Below, one piece after another: positions 1-5,248 of a stretch of DNA of 6,527 bases. The DNA lies in NCBI GenBank assembly GCA_005880055.1, contig VBJS01000090.1:1-6527 (forward strand), written 5' to 3'. The first letter of the stretch is position 1. Each line of letters starts with the position of its first letter. A model generated the notes under the pieces. The model was not told the DNA's origin. It saw only the letters and a list, made by a program, of their open reading frames with translations, and ran no database searches. Source of the stretch: Chloroflexota bacterium. Lineage in GTDB: Bacteria; Chloroflexota; Dehalococcoidia; SM23-28-2; RBG-16-64-32. The position numbers were made by a program, and so were the translations under genes.

Positions 1-1
1 G

Positions 2-1243
2 CCCTGGATCGTGACGCTCATCGCGCCGGGCTTCAGCGAGAACCCAGAGCGGGAGGCGCTCACCACCCTGCTGACCCGGATCATGTTCCCGTACCTCCTG
101 TTCATCGGGCTGGCGGCGCTGGCGATGGGCGTGCTGAATTCGGTCCGGAGCTTCGCGGCGCCGGCGTTCTCGCCCGTGCTGTTCAACATCGTGATCATCG
201 CGTGCGCCTTCCTGCTGGCGCCGCTGTTCGACGAGCCGATCCTGGCCGTGGCCATTGGGGTCGTGCTCGGCGGGCTTGCCCAGTTCCTCAGCCAGATGCC
301 GGCCCTCCGCAGGGCGGAGCTGCTCTTCGGCTGGCGGTTCGACTTCGCCCATGAGGGCGTGCGCCGGATCGGCTGGCTGATGGCGCCGGCTTTGATCGGC
401 CTCTCGGTCACGCAGATCAACATCCTGGTCAGCACGATCCTGGCATCCTACTTCCCGGGCGGCCCGACGTATCTGTTCTACGGCATGCGGCTGATCCACT
501 TTCCCCTCGGGATCTTCGGCGTGGCGCTGGCAACGGCCTTGTTGCCGTCGCTGTCCACACAGGCGGCGAAAGGCGAATTGGACGCCCTGCGGGGCACGCT
601 GGGGTTCGGGCTCCGGCTGGTCTTCTTCATCATCGTGCCGGCGATGGTTGGCTTGATTCTGCTTCGCGTCCCGATTGTGCACCTGTTCTTCGAGCACGGC
701 CGGTTCACGGCAGGCGACACGCAGGGCACGGCGGCGGCGGTGCTTGCCTACGCGGTCGGCCTCTGGGCCTTCGCCGGCGTGCGGATCGTCGTGTCGGCCT
801 TTTACTCGCTCCAGGACACGCGCACGCCGGTGCTGGCGGCGGCGGTCGCCCTCGCCGCGAATATCGTGTTGTCGCTGCTGCTGATGGGTCCGCTCCGGCA
901 CGCCGGGCTCGCGCTGGCGACGGCCCTGTCCGCAATCCTGAACATGGCCGTGCTGCTGGTGTTCCTTGCCCGACGGCTCGGTGCCTTCGGCTGGGAGGCG
1001 ATCCTCCGCAGCCACGCGCGGGTGGTCCTGGCGTCGGTACCGATCGTCGTGACCTGCCTGTGGATCGCCGGGCTCGGGGTCTGGGCGCAGCCGGAGGCCT
1101 GGGCGGCGAAGACCGTCATGCTGATCGTCGGTATGGGCATCAGCATCGTCAGCTACGTGACGGTTCATGCCCTGCTGGACTCGGACGAACTGGATTTCCT
1201 CTGGGGGCTCGTCAGGCGCAAGATCTCCTCAACGGCGTCTTGA
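2..1243 (+). CDS. murJ: Lipid II flippase MurJ (MviN family), 5'-truncated by the window edge
   Basis: This is an inner-membrane flippase of the MOP superfamily that moves the lipid-linked peptidoglycan precursor lipid II to the periplasmic face. The frame is open from base 2, so the GTG at position 11 is an internal valine and not the start. The visible 413 residues lack roughly 110 N-terminal residues compared with the usual 510-530 aa, or about three of the 14 membrane helices. About eleven hydrophobic segments can be counted. Family-like blocks include RIMFPYLLFIGLAAL in an early helix, YGMRLIHFPLGIFGVALAT, FFEHGRFTAGDT and FYSLQDTRTPV, which match conserved MurJ/MviN sequence. The C-terminus (VRRKISSTAS) is short and charged, as expected for a cytoplasmic tail. 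The gene ends with TGA at 1241-1243, and 119 bp of largely repetitive DNA separate it from yceI. No frameshift is visible. Confidence 0.95.
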   Translation, partial: PWIVTLIAPGFSENPEREALTTLLTRIMFPYLLFIGLAALAMGVLNSVRSFAAPAFSPVLFNIVIIACAFLLAPLFDEPILAVAIGVVLGGLAQFLSQMPALRRAELLFGWRFDFAHEGVRRIGWLMAPALIGLSVTQINILVSTILASYFPGGPTYLFYGMRLIHFPLGIFGVALATALLPSLSTQAAKGELDALRGTLGFGLRLVFFIIVPAMVGLILLRVPIVHLFFEHGRFTAGDTQGTAAAVLAYAVGLWAFAGVRIVVSAFYSLQDTRTPVLAAAVALAANIVLSLLLMGPLRHAGLALATALSAILNMAVLLVFLARRLGAFGWEAILRSHARVVLASVPIVVTCLWIAGLGVWAQPEAWAAKTVMLIVGMGISIVSYVTVHALLDSDELDFLWGLVRRKISSTAS

Positions 1244-1289
1244 CCCTCCGCTGCGATGCCAGTACCCTGACACCACAACTCGCTTCGAT

Positions 1290-1347
1290 GTAGGGGCGGG
1301 GTTGCACCCCGCCCGACAAAGAGGGAGGGGATCAACCCCTCCCCTAC
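1290..1347. repeat. Head-to-head pair of REP-like palindromes (BIME-type) between murJ and yceI
   Basis: Two related 25-nt units face each other across an 8-nt spacer (1315-1322). Each unit is GTAG followed by an 8-bp hairpin with a 5-nt loop. The left hairpin pairs 1294-1301 with 1307-1314, and the right hairpin pairs 1323-1330 with 1336-1343, followed by CTAC at 1344-1347. The left unit matches the reverse complement of the right unit at 21 of 25 positions. Two of the four differences compensate each other: the pair C1297-G1311 in the left stem is replaced by A1326-T1340 in the right stem. GTAG feet and inverted pairing are known features of REP elements moved by RAYT (REP-associated Y1) transposases. 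No U-run follows, so it is not a classical terminator, although it may affect readthrough or mRNA stability. Confidence 0.85.
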
Positions 1348-1350
1348 GAA

Positions 1351-1357
1351 AAGGGGG
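1351..1357 (+). promoter_or_regulatory. Likely ribosome binding site of the yceI-family gene
   Basis: The purine run AAGGGGG lies 5 nt before the ATG at 1363 and directly after the REP pair. It is a G-rich, imperfect Shine-Dalgarno sequence, but the only candidate near this start. Confidence 0.5.
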
Positions 1358-1362
1358 AAAGC

Positions 1363-1968
1363 ATGAGACTGATGCTATCGCGCGTCCTAATATTGCTCAC
1401 GTCAACATTGATCGCGACGGCGGACGCGCGGGCGGCGACCGAGCGCTACAACGTGGACCCCGATCACTCGATCGTGGGGTTCAGCGTGGTTCACATGGTC
1501 ATCTCCAAGACCACCGGCCGGTTCAAGGATTACACCGGCTTCATCGAGATGGACCCGGATGCCAAGACCCTCAAGGCCATCGAAGCCGTGATCCAGACTG
1601 CATCGATCGACACCAATCACGTCAAGCGGGACACCCACCTCCGCAGCCCAGACTTCTTTCACGTCGAGAAATACCCGACGATGACCTACAAGATGAAGTC
1701 CTACGAGAAACTCGGCGACAATCAGTATAGGGCCAAGGGCGACCTGACCCTGCTGGGTGTAACCAAGGAGGTCGTCCTGACCGGGACCATCAACGGCCTC
1801 GTGCCGAAGGACCCGATGGGGAACACGCGGGCCGGATTCACGGCTCACGGCAAGATCAACCGGCAAGACTTCGGGATGAAGTGGAGCAAGACTCTCGACA
1901 CCGGCGGGCTGGTCGTGGGCGATGACGTCGACATCAACCTAGAGATCGAGGTCATCAAACAGAAATAG
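1363..1968 (+). CDS. yceI: YceI-family secreted protein (lipocalin-like fold)
   Basis: This 201-aa protein is predicted to be periplasmic. Residues 1-24 form a Sec signal peptide: a charged MRLMLSR start, a hydrophobic core, and an A-R-A cleavage site before about residue 25. The mature part carries YceI signatures throughout. These include YNVDPDHSIVGFSVVHM (29-45), the F-x-D-Y-T-G region (54-59), SIDTNHVKRDTHLRSPDFF (81-99), YPTMTYK (104-110), GDLTLLGVTKEVVL (126-139) and GFTAHGKINRQDFGMKW (158-174). Structurally studied members fold as a beta-barrel that binds a polyisoprenoid chain. The cellular role is mostly undefined, with links to stress survival, so lipid binding here is inference from the family. 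The length is usual. ogt follows 13 nt after the stop, suggesting co-transcription. The MurJ neighbour also handles a polyprenyl-linked substrate, which is suggestive but not evidence of a shared pathway. Confidence 0.93.
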   Translation: MRLMLSRVLILLTSTLIATADARAATERYNVDPDHSIVGFSVVHMVISKTTGRFKDYTGFIEMDPDAKTLKAIEAVIQTASIDTNHVKRDTHLRSPDFFHVEKYPTMTYKMKSYEKLGDNQYRAKGDLTLLGVTKEVVLTGTINGLVPKDPMGNTRAGFTAHGKINRQDFGMKWSKTLDTGGLVVGDDVDINLEIEVIKQK

Positions 1969-1976
1969 GGAGGGAG
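1969..1976 (+). promoter_or_regulatory. Strong ribosome binding site of ogt
   Basis: GGAGGGAG directly follows the yceI-family stop codon. Its GGAGG core lies 8 nt before the ATG at 1982, which supports that start and a shared transcript with the upstream gene. Confidence 0.7.
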
Positions 1977-1981
1977 AAGCG

Positions 1982-2506
1982 ATGCGCGGGACGATTTTCC
2001 GAACTGACTGGGGATGGGTCGGCCTTGCCGCGACCGAGCGAGGCGTGCGCGCCGTCGTGTTACCGAAGGCGACCAAGCGAGCAGTGGAGAGAGAGCTGAG
2101 GAGGGTGGCCAATGGAAATTCCACCCCCACCTTCGTCCTCCCCCCTCAAGGGGGAGGAAAATATTTGAGAGCGGCGCATGAGGCAATCATTGCTTATCTG
2201 CAAGGCAGGGCGCGTACCTTTGACCTGCCGCTTGATCTGGATGGACAGCCCTCCTTCCGTGTGAAGGTCTGGAAAGTGCTCCAACGCATTCCGTATGGTC
2301 GGGTGCGGTCCTACGGCTGGGTGGCCCGGAAGGTCGGCAAGCCGCAGGCCGCGCGCGCCATCGGCGGGGCGTGCGGCGCCAATCCGGTGCCGCTCCTGGT
2401 GCCCTGCCACCGTGTGGTCGCCGGCGACGGATCACTGGGCGGCTTTTCGGGTGGCGTGGGCGTGAAGAAGCGTTTGCTGAGACTGGAGGGTCTGACTCCC
2501 AAGTGA
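1982..2506 (+). CDS. ogt: Methylated-DNA--[protein]-cysteine S-methyltransferase (O6-alkylguanine repair)
   Basis: This 174-aa suicide DNA-repair protein transfers the alkyl group from O6-alkylguanine or O4-alkylthymine to its own cysteine. The active-site motif PCHRV is at residues 141-145, with Cys142 encoded at 2405-2407. Other family blocks are FDLPLDLDG (80-88), SFRVKVWKVLQRIPYGRVRSYG (91-112, including the DNA-binding helix), PQAARAIGGACGANPVPLLV (121-140) and GSLGGFSGGVGVKKRLLRLEG (150-170). The N-terminal half is weakly conserved, as is typical of the family. No AdaA/AraC domain is present, so it is an Ogt-type repair enzyme and not an Ada regulator. The linker at residues 41-59 is encoded by a palindromic repeat and looks foreign, but it precedes the catalytic domain and should be tolerated. 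The stop overlaps the dtd start (GTGA, 2503-2506). Confidence 0.95.
   Translation: MRGTIFRTDWGWVGLAATERGVRAVVLPKATKRAVERELRRVANGNSTPTFVLPPQGGGKYLRAAHEAIIAYLQGRARTFDLPLDLDGQPSFRVKVWKVLQRIPYGRVRSYGWVARKVGKPQAARAIGGACGANPVPLLVPCHRVVAGDGSLGGFSGGVGVKKRLLRLEGLTPK
2103..2158. repeat. Palindromic repeat element read in frame within ogt
   Basis: A perfect 9-bp stem pairs 2136-2144 (TCCTCCCCC) with 2150-2158 (GGGGGAGGA) around the loop CTCAA. Just upstream, TGGAA-A-TTCCA (2113-2123) is a near-perfect palindrome, and GGGTGG (2103-2108) can pair with CCACCC (2121-2126). On the minus strand the order is a C-rich/G-rich hairpin followed by a GGTGGGGGTGG tract, which resembles dispersed intergenic repeats I recall from many GC-rich genomes. 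The element encodes about residues 41-59 of Ogt (including FVLPPQGGGK), the variable linker before the catalytic domain. It has no stop codon and keeps the frame. Boundaries are approximate. Confidence 0.65.
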
Positions 2507-2949
2507 AAGCCGTTATCCAGCGCGTGACGCGGGCATCCGTGGAAGTGGAGGGCAAAATGGTCGGCCAGATCCGGAGCGGCCTCGTGGTGCTGCTCGGCGT
2601 GGCCAAGGGGGACACAGAGGCGGATGTGCGGTATCTTGTGGAGAAGATCCCGGCGCTCCGCATCTTCAGCGACGAGGCCGGCAAGATGAACCGCTCGCTG
2701 GCCGAGCTGGGCGGCGGGCTTTTAGCGATCTCCCAGTTCACGCTGTTGGGGGATACCCGCAAGGGGCGACGTCCCGGGTTCGATCAGGCGGCCGATCCGG
2801 CGACGGCGCAGCGCCTATTCGAGCAGTTCGTCGAGACCCTGCGCAAAACCACCGACCTCACGGTCGAGACCGGCGTCTTCGGCGCGCGTATGAAAGTGGA
2901 GCTCGTCAACGACGGTCCGGTCACCTTCGCCCTCGACAGTCGCGCCTAG
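2503..2949 (+). CDS. dtd: D-aminoacyl-tRNA deacylase (DTD)
   Basis: This 148-aa enzyme hydrolyses D-aminoacyl-tRNA (classically D-Tyr-tRNA) and also clears glycine mischarged on tRNA-Ala, preventing D-amino acids and mischarged glycine from entering translation. It acts in the cytoplasm as a homodimer. The frame is open further upstream (to 2371), but the family begins M-[KR]-A-V-I-Q-R-V, so GTG at 2503 is the start. That gives the usual length of about 145-150 aa. Signature motifs are SQFTL (77-81), which holds the conserved Ser-Gln pair of the active site, and NDGPVT (136-141), which contains the cross-subunit Gly-cisPro motif. The GTGA overlap with the ogt stop implies coupled translation. 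A GGAGGG at 2485-2490 inside ogt may serve as a distant ribosome binding site. Confidence 0.96.
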   Translation: MKAVIQRVTRASVEVEGKMVGQIRSGLVVLLGVAKGDTEADVRYLVEKIPALRIFSDEAGKMNRSLAELGGGLLAISQFTLLGDTRKGRRPGFDQAADPATAQRLFEQFVETLRKTTDLTVETGVFGARMKVELVNDGPVTFALDSRA

Positions 2950-2961
2950 CTTGGGTATACT
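2933..2961 (+). promoter_or_regulatory. Sigma-70-like promoter for the unknown gene-engB pair
   Basis: TCGACA (2933-2938, one mismatch to TTGACA) and TATACT (2956-2961, one mismatch to TATAAT) are separated by exactly 17 bp. The -35 box lies in the last codons of dtd. Transcription would start near 2968, giving a leader of about 17 nt before the ATG at 2985. This is the best promoter match I found in the window and suggests that the downstream genes are transcribed independently of ogt-dtd. Confidence 0.6.
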
Positions 2962-2975
2962 GAAGGTATCCATGC

Positions 2976-2980
2976 GGAGG
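2976..2980 (+). promoter_or_regulatory. Ribosome binding site of the unknown 193-aa gene
   Basis: GGAGG lies 4 nt before the ATG at 2985 (7 nt from its centre), which supports this start codon. Confidence 0.6.
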
Positions 2981-2984
2981 GCTT

Positions 2985-3566
2985 ATGGAATCACGCATTC
3001 CTGAGCATCATCCTCTGCGGAGGCTGTTCGGCGCGCTGGCGGAGCGAGCCTTCACGGAGAAGCTGGGTTGGCCTGACTTCAACGTCAGCGACTACATCTC
3101 CAAGCTGCTCGTGGAATACATCCGCACGGACCATCTCTACCGGATCAAGAACGCCAGGGGTGAGCGGGTTGAGGCGGTGGTCGACTTGCTCTATGAGTCG
3201 GAAGTCACGTACGAAGCCAGGTCGTTCGAGCGGGAGCGCGAAGTCCACAGGCACATCGGCGACTTCACGCTCTTCATGGCGGGCCTCTTCCCGGAGTATC
3301 TGAAACGGATCAAGACCGCCGGCCGGATCTACCACAAGGACTTCCTCGTGGATTACATCAAGACCGGCAAACGCTCCTACCGGCAGGTGGCCGAGGATGT
3401 CCAGGGGGTCTCCTCATCGGCCGAAGAGGAGCCCGCGCCGCCTCTGTTCCTGAAGCTGTCGGAGAACTTCGAGCTCTGCGTGGTGGGACTCGGGTATATC
3501 CGGGGAGACCTCGACCAGATGCAGCACAGCCGGTATCACCAGGCGCGCCGAATCCTCCTGAATTGA
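2985..3566 (+). CDS. Protein of unknown function, 193 aa, upstream of engB
   Basis: I do not recognise a family. The predicted product is soluble, with no signal peptide and no membrane segment, and is rich in charged and aromatic residues. Residues 1-130 look mostly helical, with blocks such as HHPLRRLFGALAERAF (8-23), DYISKLLVEYIRTDHLY (36-52) and FTLFMAGLFPEYLKRIKTAG (94-113), then GRIYHKDFLVDYIKTGKRSY (113-132). A Ser/Glu/Pro-rich linker (about 142-152, SSSAEEEPAPP) separates this from a short C-terminal segment, LFLKLSENFELCVVGLGYIRGDL (153-175). No nucleotide-binding, zinc-binding or catalytic motif is evident. It has its own promoter and a good ribosome binding site. Its TGA overlaps the engB TTG start (TTGA, 3563-3566), so the two are probably translated together. 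Normal codon use and a long open frame with proper signals make it a real gene. A link to ribosome assembly or stress is only guilt by association. Confidence 0.85.
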   Translation: MESRIPEHHPLRRLFGALAERAFTEKLGWPDFNVSDYISKLLVEYIRTDHLYRIKNARGERVEAVVDLLYESEVTYEARSFEREREVHRHIGDFTLFMAGLFPEYLKRIKTAGRIYHKDFLVDYIKTGKRSYRQVAEDVQGVSSSAEEEPAPPLFLKLSENFELCVVGLGYIRGDLDQMQHSRYHQARRILLN

Positions 3567-4201
3567 AACTTCTCTCCGCGGAGTTTGTCGCCAGCGCTGC
3601 GGAGTCCGCGCAGTATCCCGCCGGAAACCTTCCCGAGATCGCCTTTGCCGGGCGATCCAATGTCGGCAAGTCCTCGCTGCTGAACGCCCTGTTGGGACGT
3701 AAGAACCTGGCGCGCGTGAGCCAGACGCCAGGCCGGACCCGCCTCCTGACCTTCTTCCGCGTGGCGCTTGCAAGCCATGGAGCCGAGGGCTCACCCGAGA
3801 AGTTCCTGTTTGTGGACTTGCCGGGCTACGGCTACGCCAAGATAGCCAAGGCCGTGCAGGAGCAGTGGGGGCCAATGATCGAGGGGTATCTCTCGTCCCG
3901 GCTTCTTCTCCGCGGCGTTGTCTTGCTGACCGACATCAGGCGCGGCGAGGACGATGAACGCAATCTGGTCCGCTGGCTCAGGGAGCGAGAGCTGGGGCTG
4001 GTGGCAGTGGCGACGAAGGTCGACAAGCTGCCGCGCGGCCAGCGTCTGCAGGCGCTGCGTGATCTGGAAACGTTTCTGGGCGTCCCGGTGATCGGGTGTT
4101 CGGCGACGACGGGCGAGGGTAAGGACGAGGTGTGGAAGGCGATCCGGGGCCTGCTCGCCACACCTCCCCGCGTGAGGGCGCATAGCCCGGATTATTCATG
4201 A
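3563..4201 (+). CDS. engB: Ribosome biogenesis GTP-binding protein EngB (YsxC/YihA)
   Basis: This 212-aa TRAFAC-class GTPase is needed for large-subunit assembly in well-studied bacteria. All G motifs are present: G1 GRSNVGKS (30-37), the switch I threonine in QTPGRTR (54-60), G3 DLPG (85-88) followed by the family's YGYAK (89-93), G4 TKVD (151-154) and G5 SAT (180-182). The start is a TTG overlapping the previous stop. It is supported because MKLLSAEFVASAA aligns with the usual EngB N-terminus (M-K-x-x-x-A-E-F-x-x-S-A) and no better start lies downstream. No clear Shine-Dalgarno precedes it, consistent with coupled reinitiation. The length is near the family norm (about 195-215). The last residues, HSPDYS, and the TGA at 4199-4201 are encoded by the left arm of the inverted-repeat element, so the natural C-terminus may have been replaced. 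Confidence 0.96.
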   Translation: MKLLSAEFVASAAESAQYPAGNLPEIAFAGRSNVGKSSLLNALLGRKNLARVSQTPGRTRLLTFFRVALASHGAEGSPEKFLFVDLPGYGYAKIAKAVQEQWGPMIEGYLSSRLLLRGVVLLTDIRRGEDDERNLVRWLRERELGLVAVATKVDKLPRGQRLQALRDLETFLGVPVIGCSATTGEGKDEVWKAIRGLLATPPRVRAHSPDYS

Positions 4202-4293
4202 ATGCCGTAGCGAGGCGGCTGAGACCGAAGCCCGCCGAGGCTTCTCGCAAGCGAGGGCGACGCAGTAGGTATTCCATGGATAATCCGGGCTAT
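4182..4293. repeat. 112-bp MITE-like inverted-repeat element filling the convergent engB / surA-like gap
   Basis: The arms are 4182-4200 (ATAGCCCGGATTATTCATG) and 4275-4293, whose reverse complement differs at one of 19 positions. Allowing one bulged base, the pairing extends to about 25 bp (AATGCC against GGTATT). The interior holds two smaller hairpins: 4214-4220 with 4229-4236 (one bulge), and a perfect CTCGC-AA-GCGAG at 4244-4255. The whole could fold into a three-way-junction or cloverleaf-like shape. There is no transposase or open frame, and I did not identify a target duplication. The left arm contains the engB stop and the right arm contains the stop of the minus-strand SurA-like gene. 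A strong GC-rich stem between converging genes could act as a bidirectional termination or mRNA-end structure, though no U-tract is present. Confidence 0.88.
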
Positions 4294-5231
4294 AACCGGA
4301 TTTCGATGTAGTTCTTGTCCTTCTGGTCCTTGATCCACGCTATATAAGCCTCTTCGGACTTGAGCTGGAACACCATGTTCCGGACATCCTCCTTCACCTC
4401 CTCGAAGGGCCGGAACTCAGACGGCTTGCGGTCGTCCACGCGGATGATGTGCATGCCGATCGGCGAGGCGATCGGTTCGGTGACCGATCCGGGAGGCGCC
4501 TGCTCGATCGCCTTCTGGATCTGGGGCAGGATGTCCCCCTGGCGGATGTACCCCAGGTTGCCGCCACGGCGTCCTTCGGGGCCGTCGGAGTACTTGGCCG
4601 CCAGTTCCTCGAACCGCTCACCCTTTTTGAGCAGCGCGTACACCTCTTGCGCCTTCTCGCGCACCGCCAGGAGCTCGCTGCCGGGGCCCAGGGCGATCAG
4701 GATCTGGCTGATGCGGACTTCCGGCGGGAGCATGAAACGGTCCTGGTGCTGCTGATAGAAGCGGATGATCTCCTCGTCGGACACGAGCAGGAAGGACCGG
4801 ACCTGCTGGTTGATGAGGCGCAAGGCGGTCAATTGGTCCCTGATCATCGCCATCTCTTTAGGGTCGTTCTCGTCGGGAGTCTCACCGAGACGGCGCAGCC
4901 GGACGATTGCGTCCTTCACCTCCTCCTCCGTGACTTTGATCCCGCGCCGCTTGGCGATCTGCACCTGCAGCTTGCGCTCGATCATCCGGTTCAGACCCAT
5001 GTAGTCGATCTGACGGAGGCGCTGGGCCAGTTCGGCTCCGCTGAACCGCTGGCGGGCCTGCGCCTTCGCGGCGCCGACTTCCTCCTCCAACTCGCTGAGG
5101 GTGATGACCTCGGTGTTGACTACGGCAACGATCCGGTCATGGAGGCTGGCGGCCAGGACCGGAAGAGCGCCGAGCAGGCCGCCCACCAGGGCCAGGATCG
5201 CGAAGGCCGTCTGCAACGTGGGCGCTGGCAT
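4290..5231 (-). CDS. SurA-like periplasmic peptidyl-prolyl cis-trans isomerase / chaperone
   Basis: This 313-aa exported folding factor is likely to act on outer-membrane or periplasmic proteins. Residues 1-28 are a Sec signal peptide (hydrophobic AFAILALVGGLLGALPVLA with an A-x-A-type site near 26-28). The mature N-terminus, HDRIVAVVNTEVITLSELEEEV (31-52), is the characteristic SurA N-domain opening and leads into a helical chaperone region to about 165. One parvulin (PpiC) domain spans about 169-267, with VRISQILIAL, F-E-E-L-A-A-K-Y-S-D, GGNLGYIRQGDILPQ and SPIGMHIIRVDDRK. A C-terminal helical segment (271-313) would complete the chaperone core. E. coli SurA has two parvulin domains and this protein has one, so it is SurA-like, not a strict equivalent. 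The ATG at 5231 has no obvious Shine-Dalgarno. It lies 17 nt after the preceding parvulin gene, so coupling is likely. The stop (4290-4292) is in the inverted-repeat element. Confidence 0.93.
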   Translation of the reverse strand: MPAPTLQTAFAILALVGGLLGALPVLAASLHDRIVAVVNTEVITLSELEEEVGAAKAQARQRFSGAELAQRLRQIDYMGLNRMIERKLQVQIAKRRGIKVTEEEVKDAIVRLRRLGETPDENDPKEMAMIRDQLTALRLINQQVRSFLLVSDEEIIRFYQQHQDRFMLPPEVRISQILIALGPGSELLAVREKAQEVYALLKKGERFEELAAKYSDGPEGRRGGNLGYIRQGDILPQIQKAIEQAPPGSVTEPIASPIGMHIIRVDDRKPSEFRPFEEVKEDVRNMVFQLKSEEAYIAWIKDQKDKNYIEIRL

Positions 5232-5248
5232 ACGAGCGTGGAGAGGCG

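Noticed and set aside
11..13. GTG at 11 as the murJ start
   Set aside because: The frame is open to base 2 and the product would lack the first helices of MurJ. The gene is cut by the window edge.
1240..1268. Possible promoter TTGACC-N17-TACCCT before yceI
   Set aside because: The -35 match is fair, but the -10 matches only three of six positions and overlaps the murJ stop. It is too weak to list.
1294..1347. Rho-independent terminator after murJ
   Set aside because: The hairpins are strong but no T-run follows either one. The GTAG feet and inverted pairing fit REP elements better.
1167..1730. 187-codon open frame spanning the murJ end, REP pair and yceI start
   Set aside because: It runs out of frame through two recognised genes and a repeat, and its Arg/Pro/His-rich composition is not protein-like.
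2371..2502. Longer dtd start upstream of 2503
   Set aside because: The upstream in-frame residues overlap the ogt catalytic region and do not resemble DTD. The canonical N-terminus begins at the GTG at 2503.
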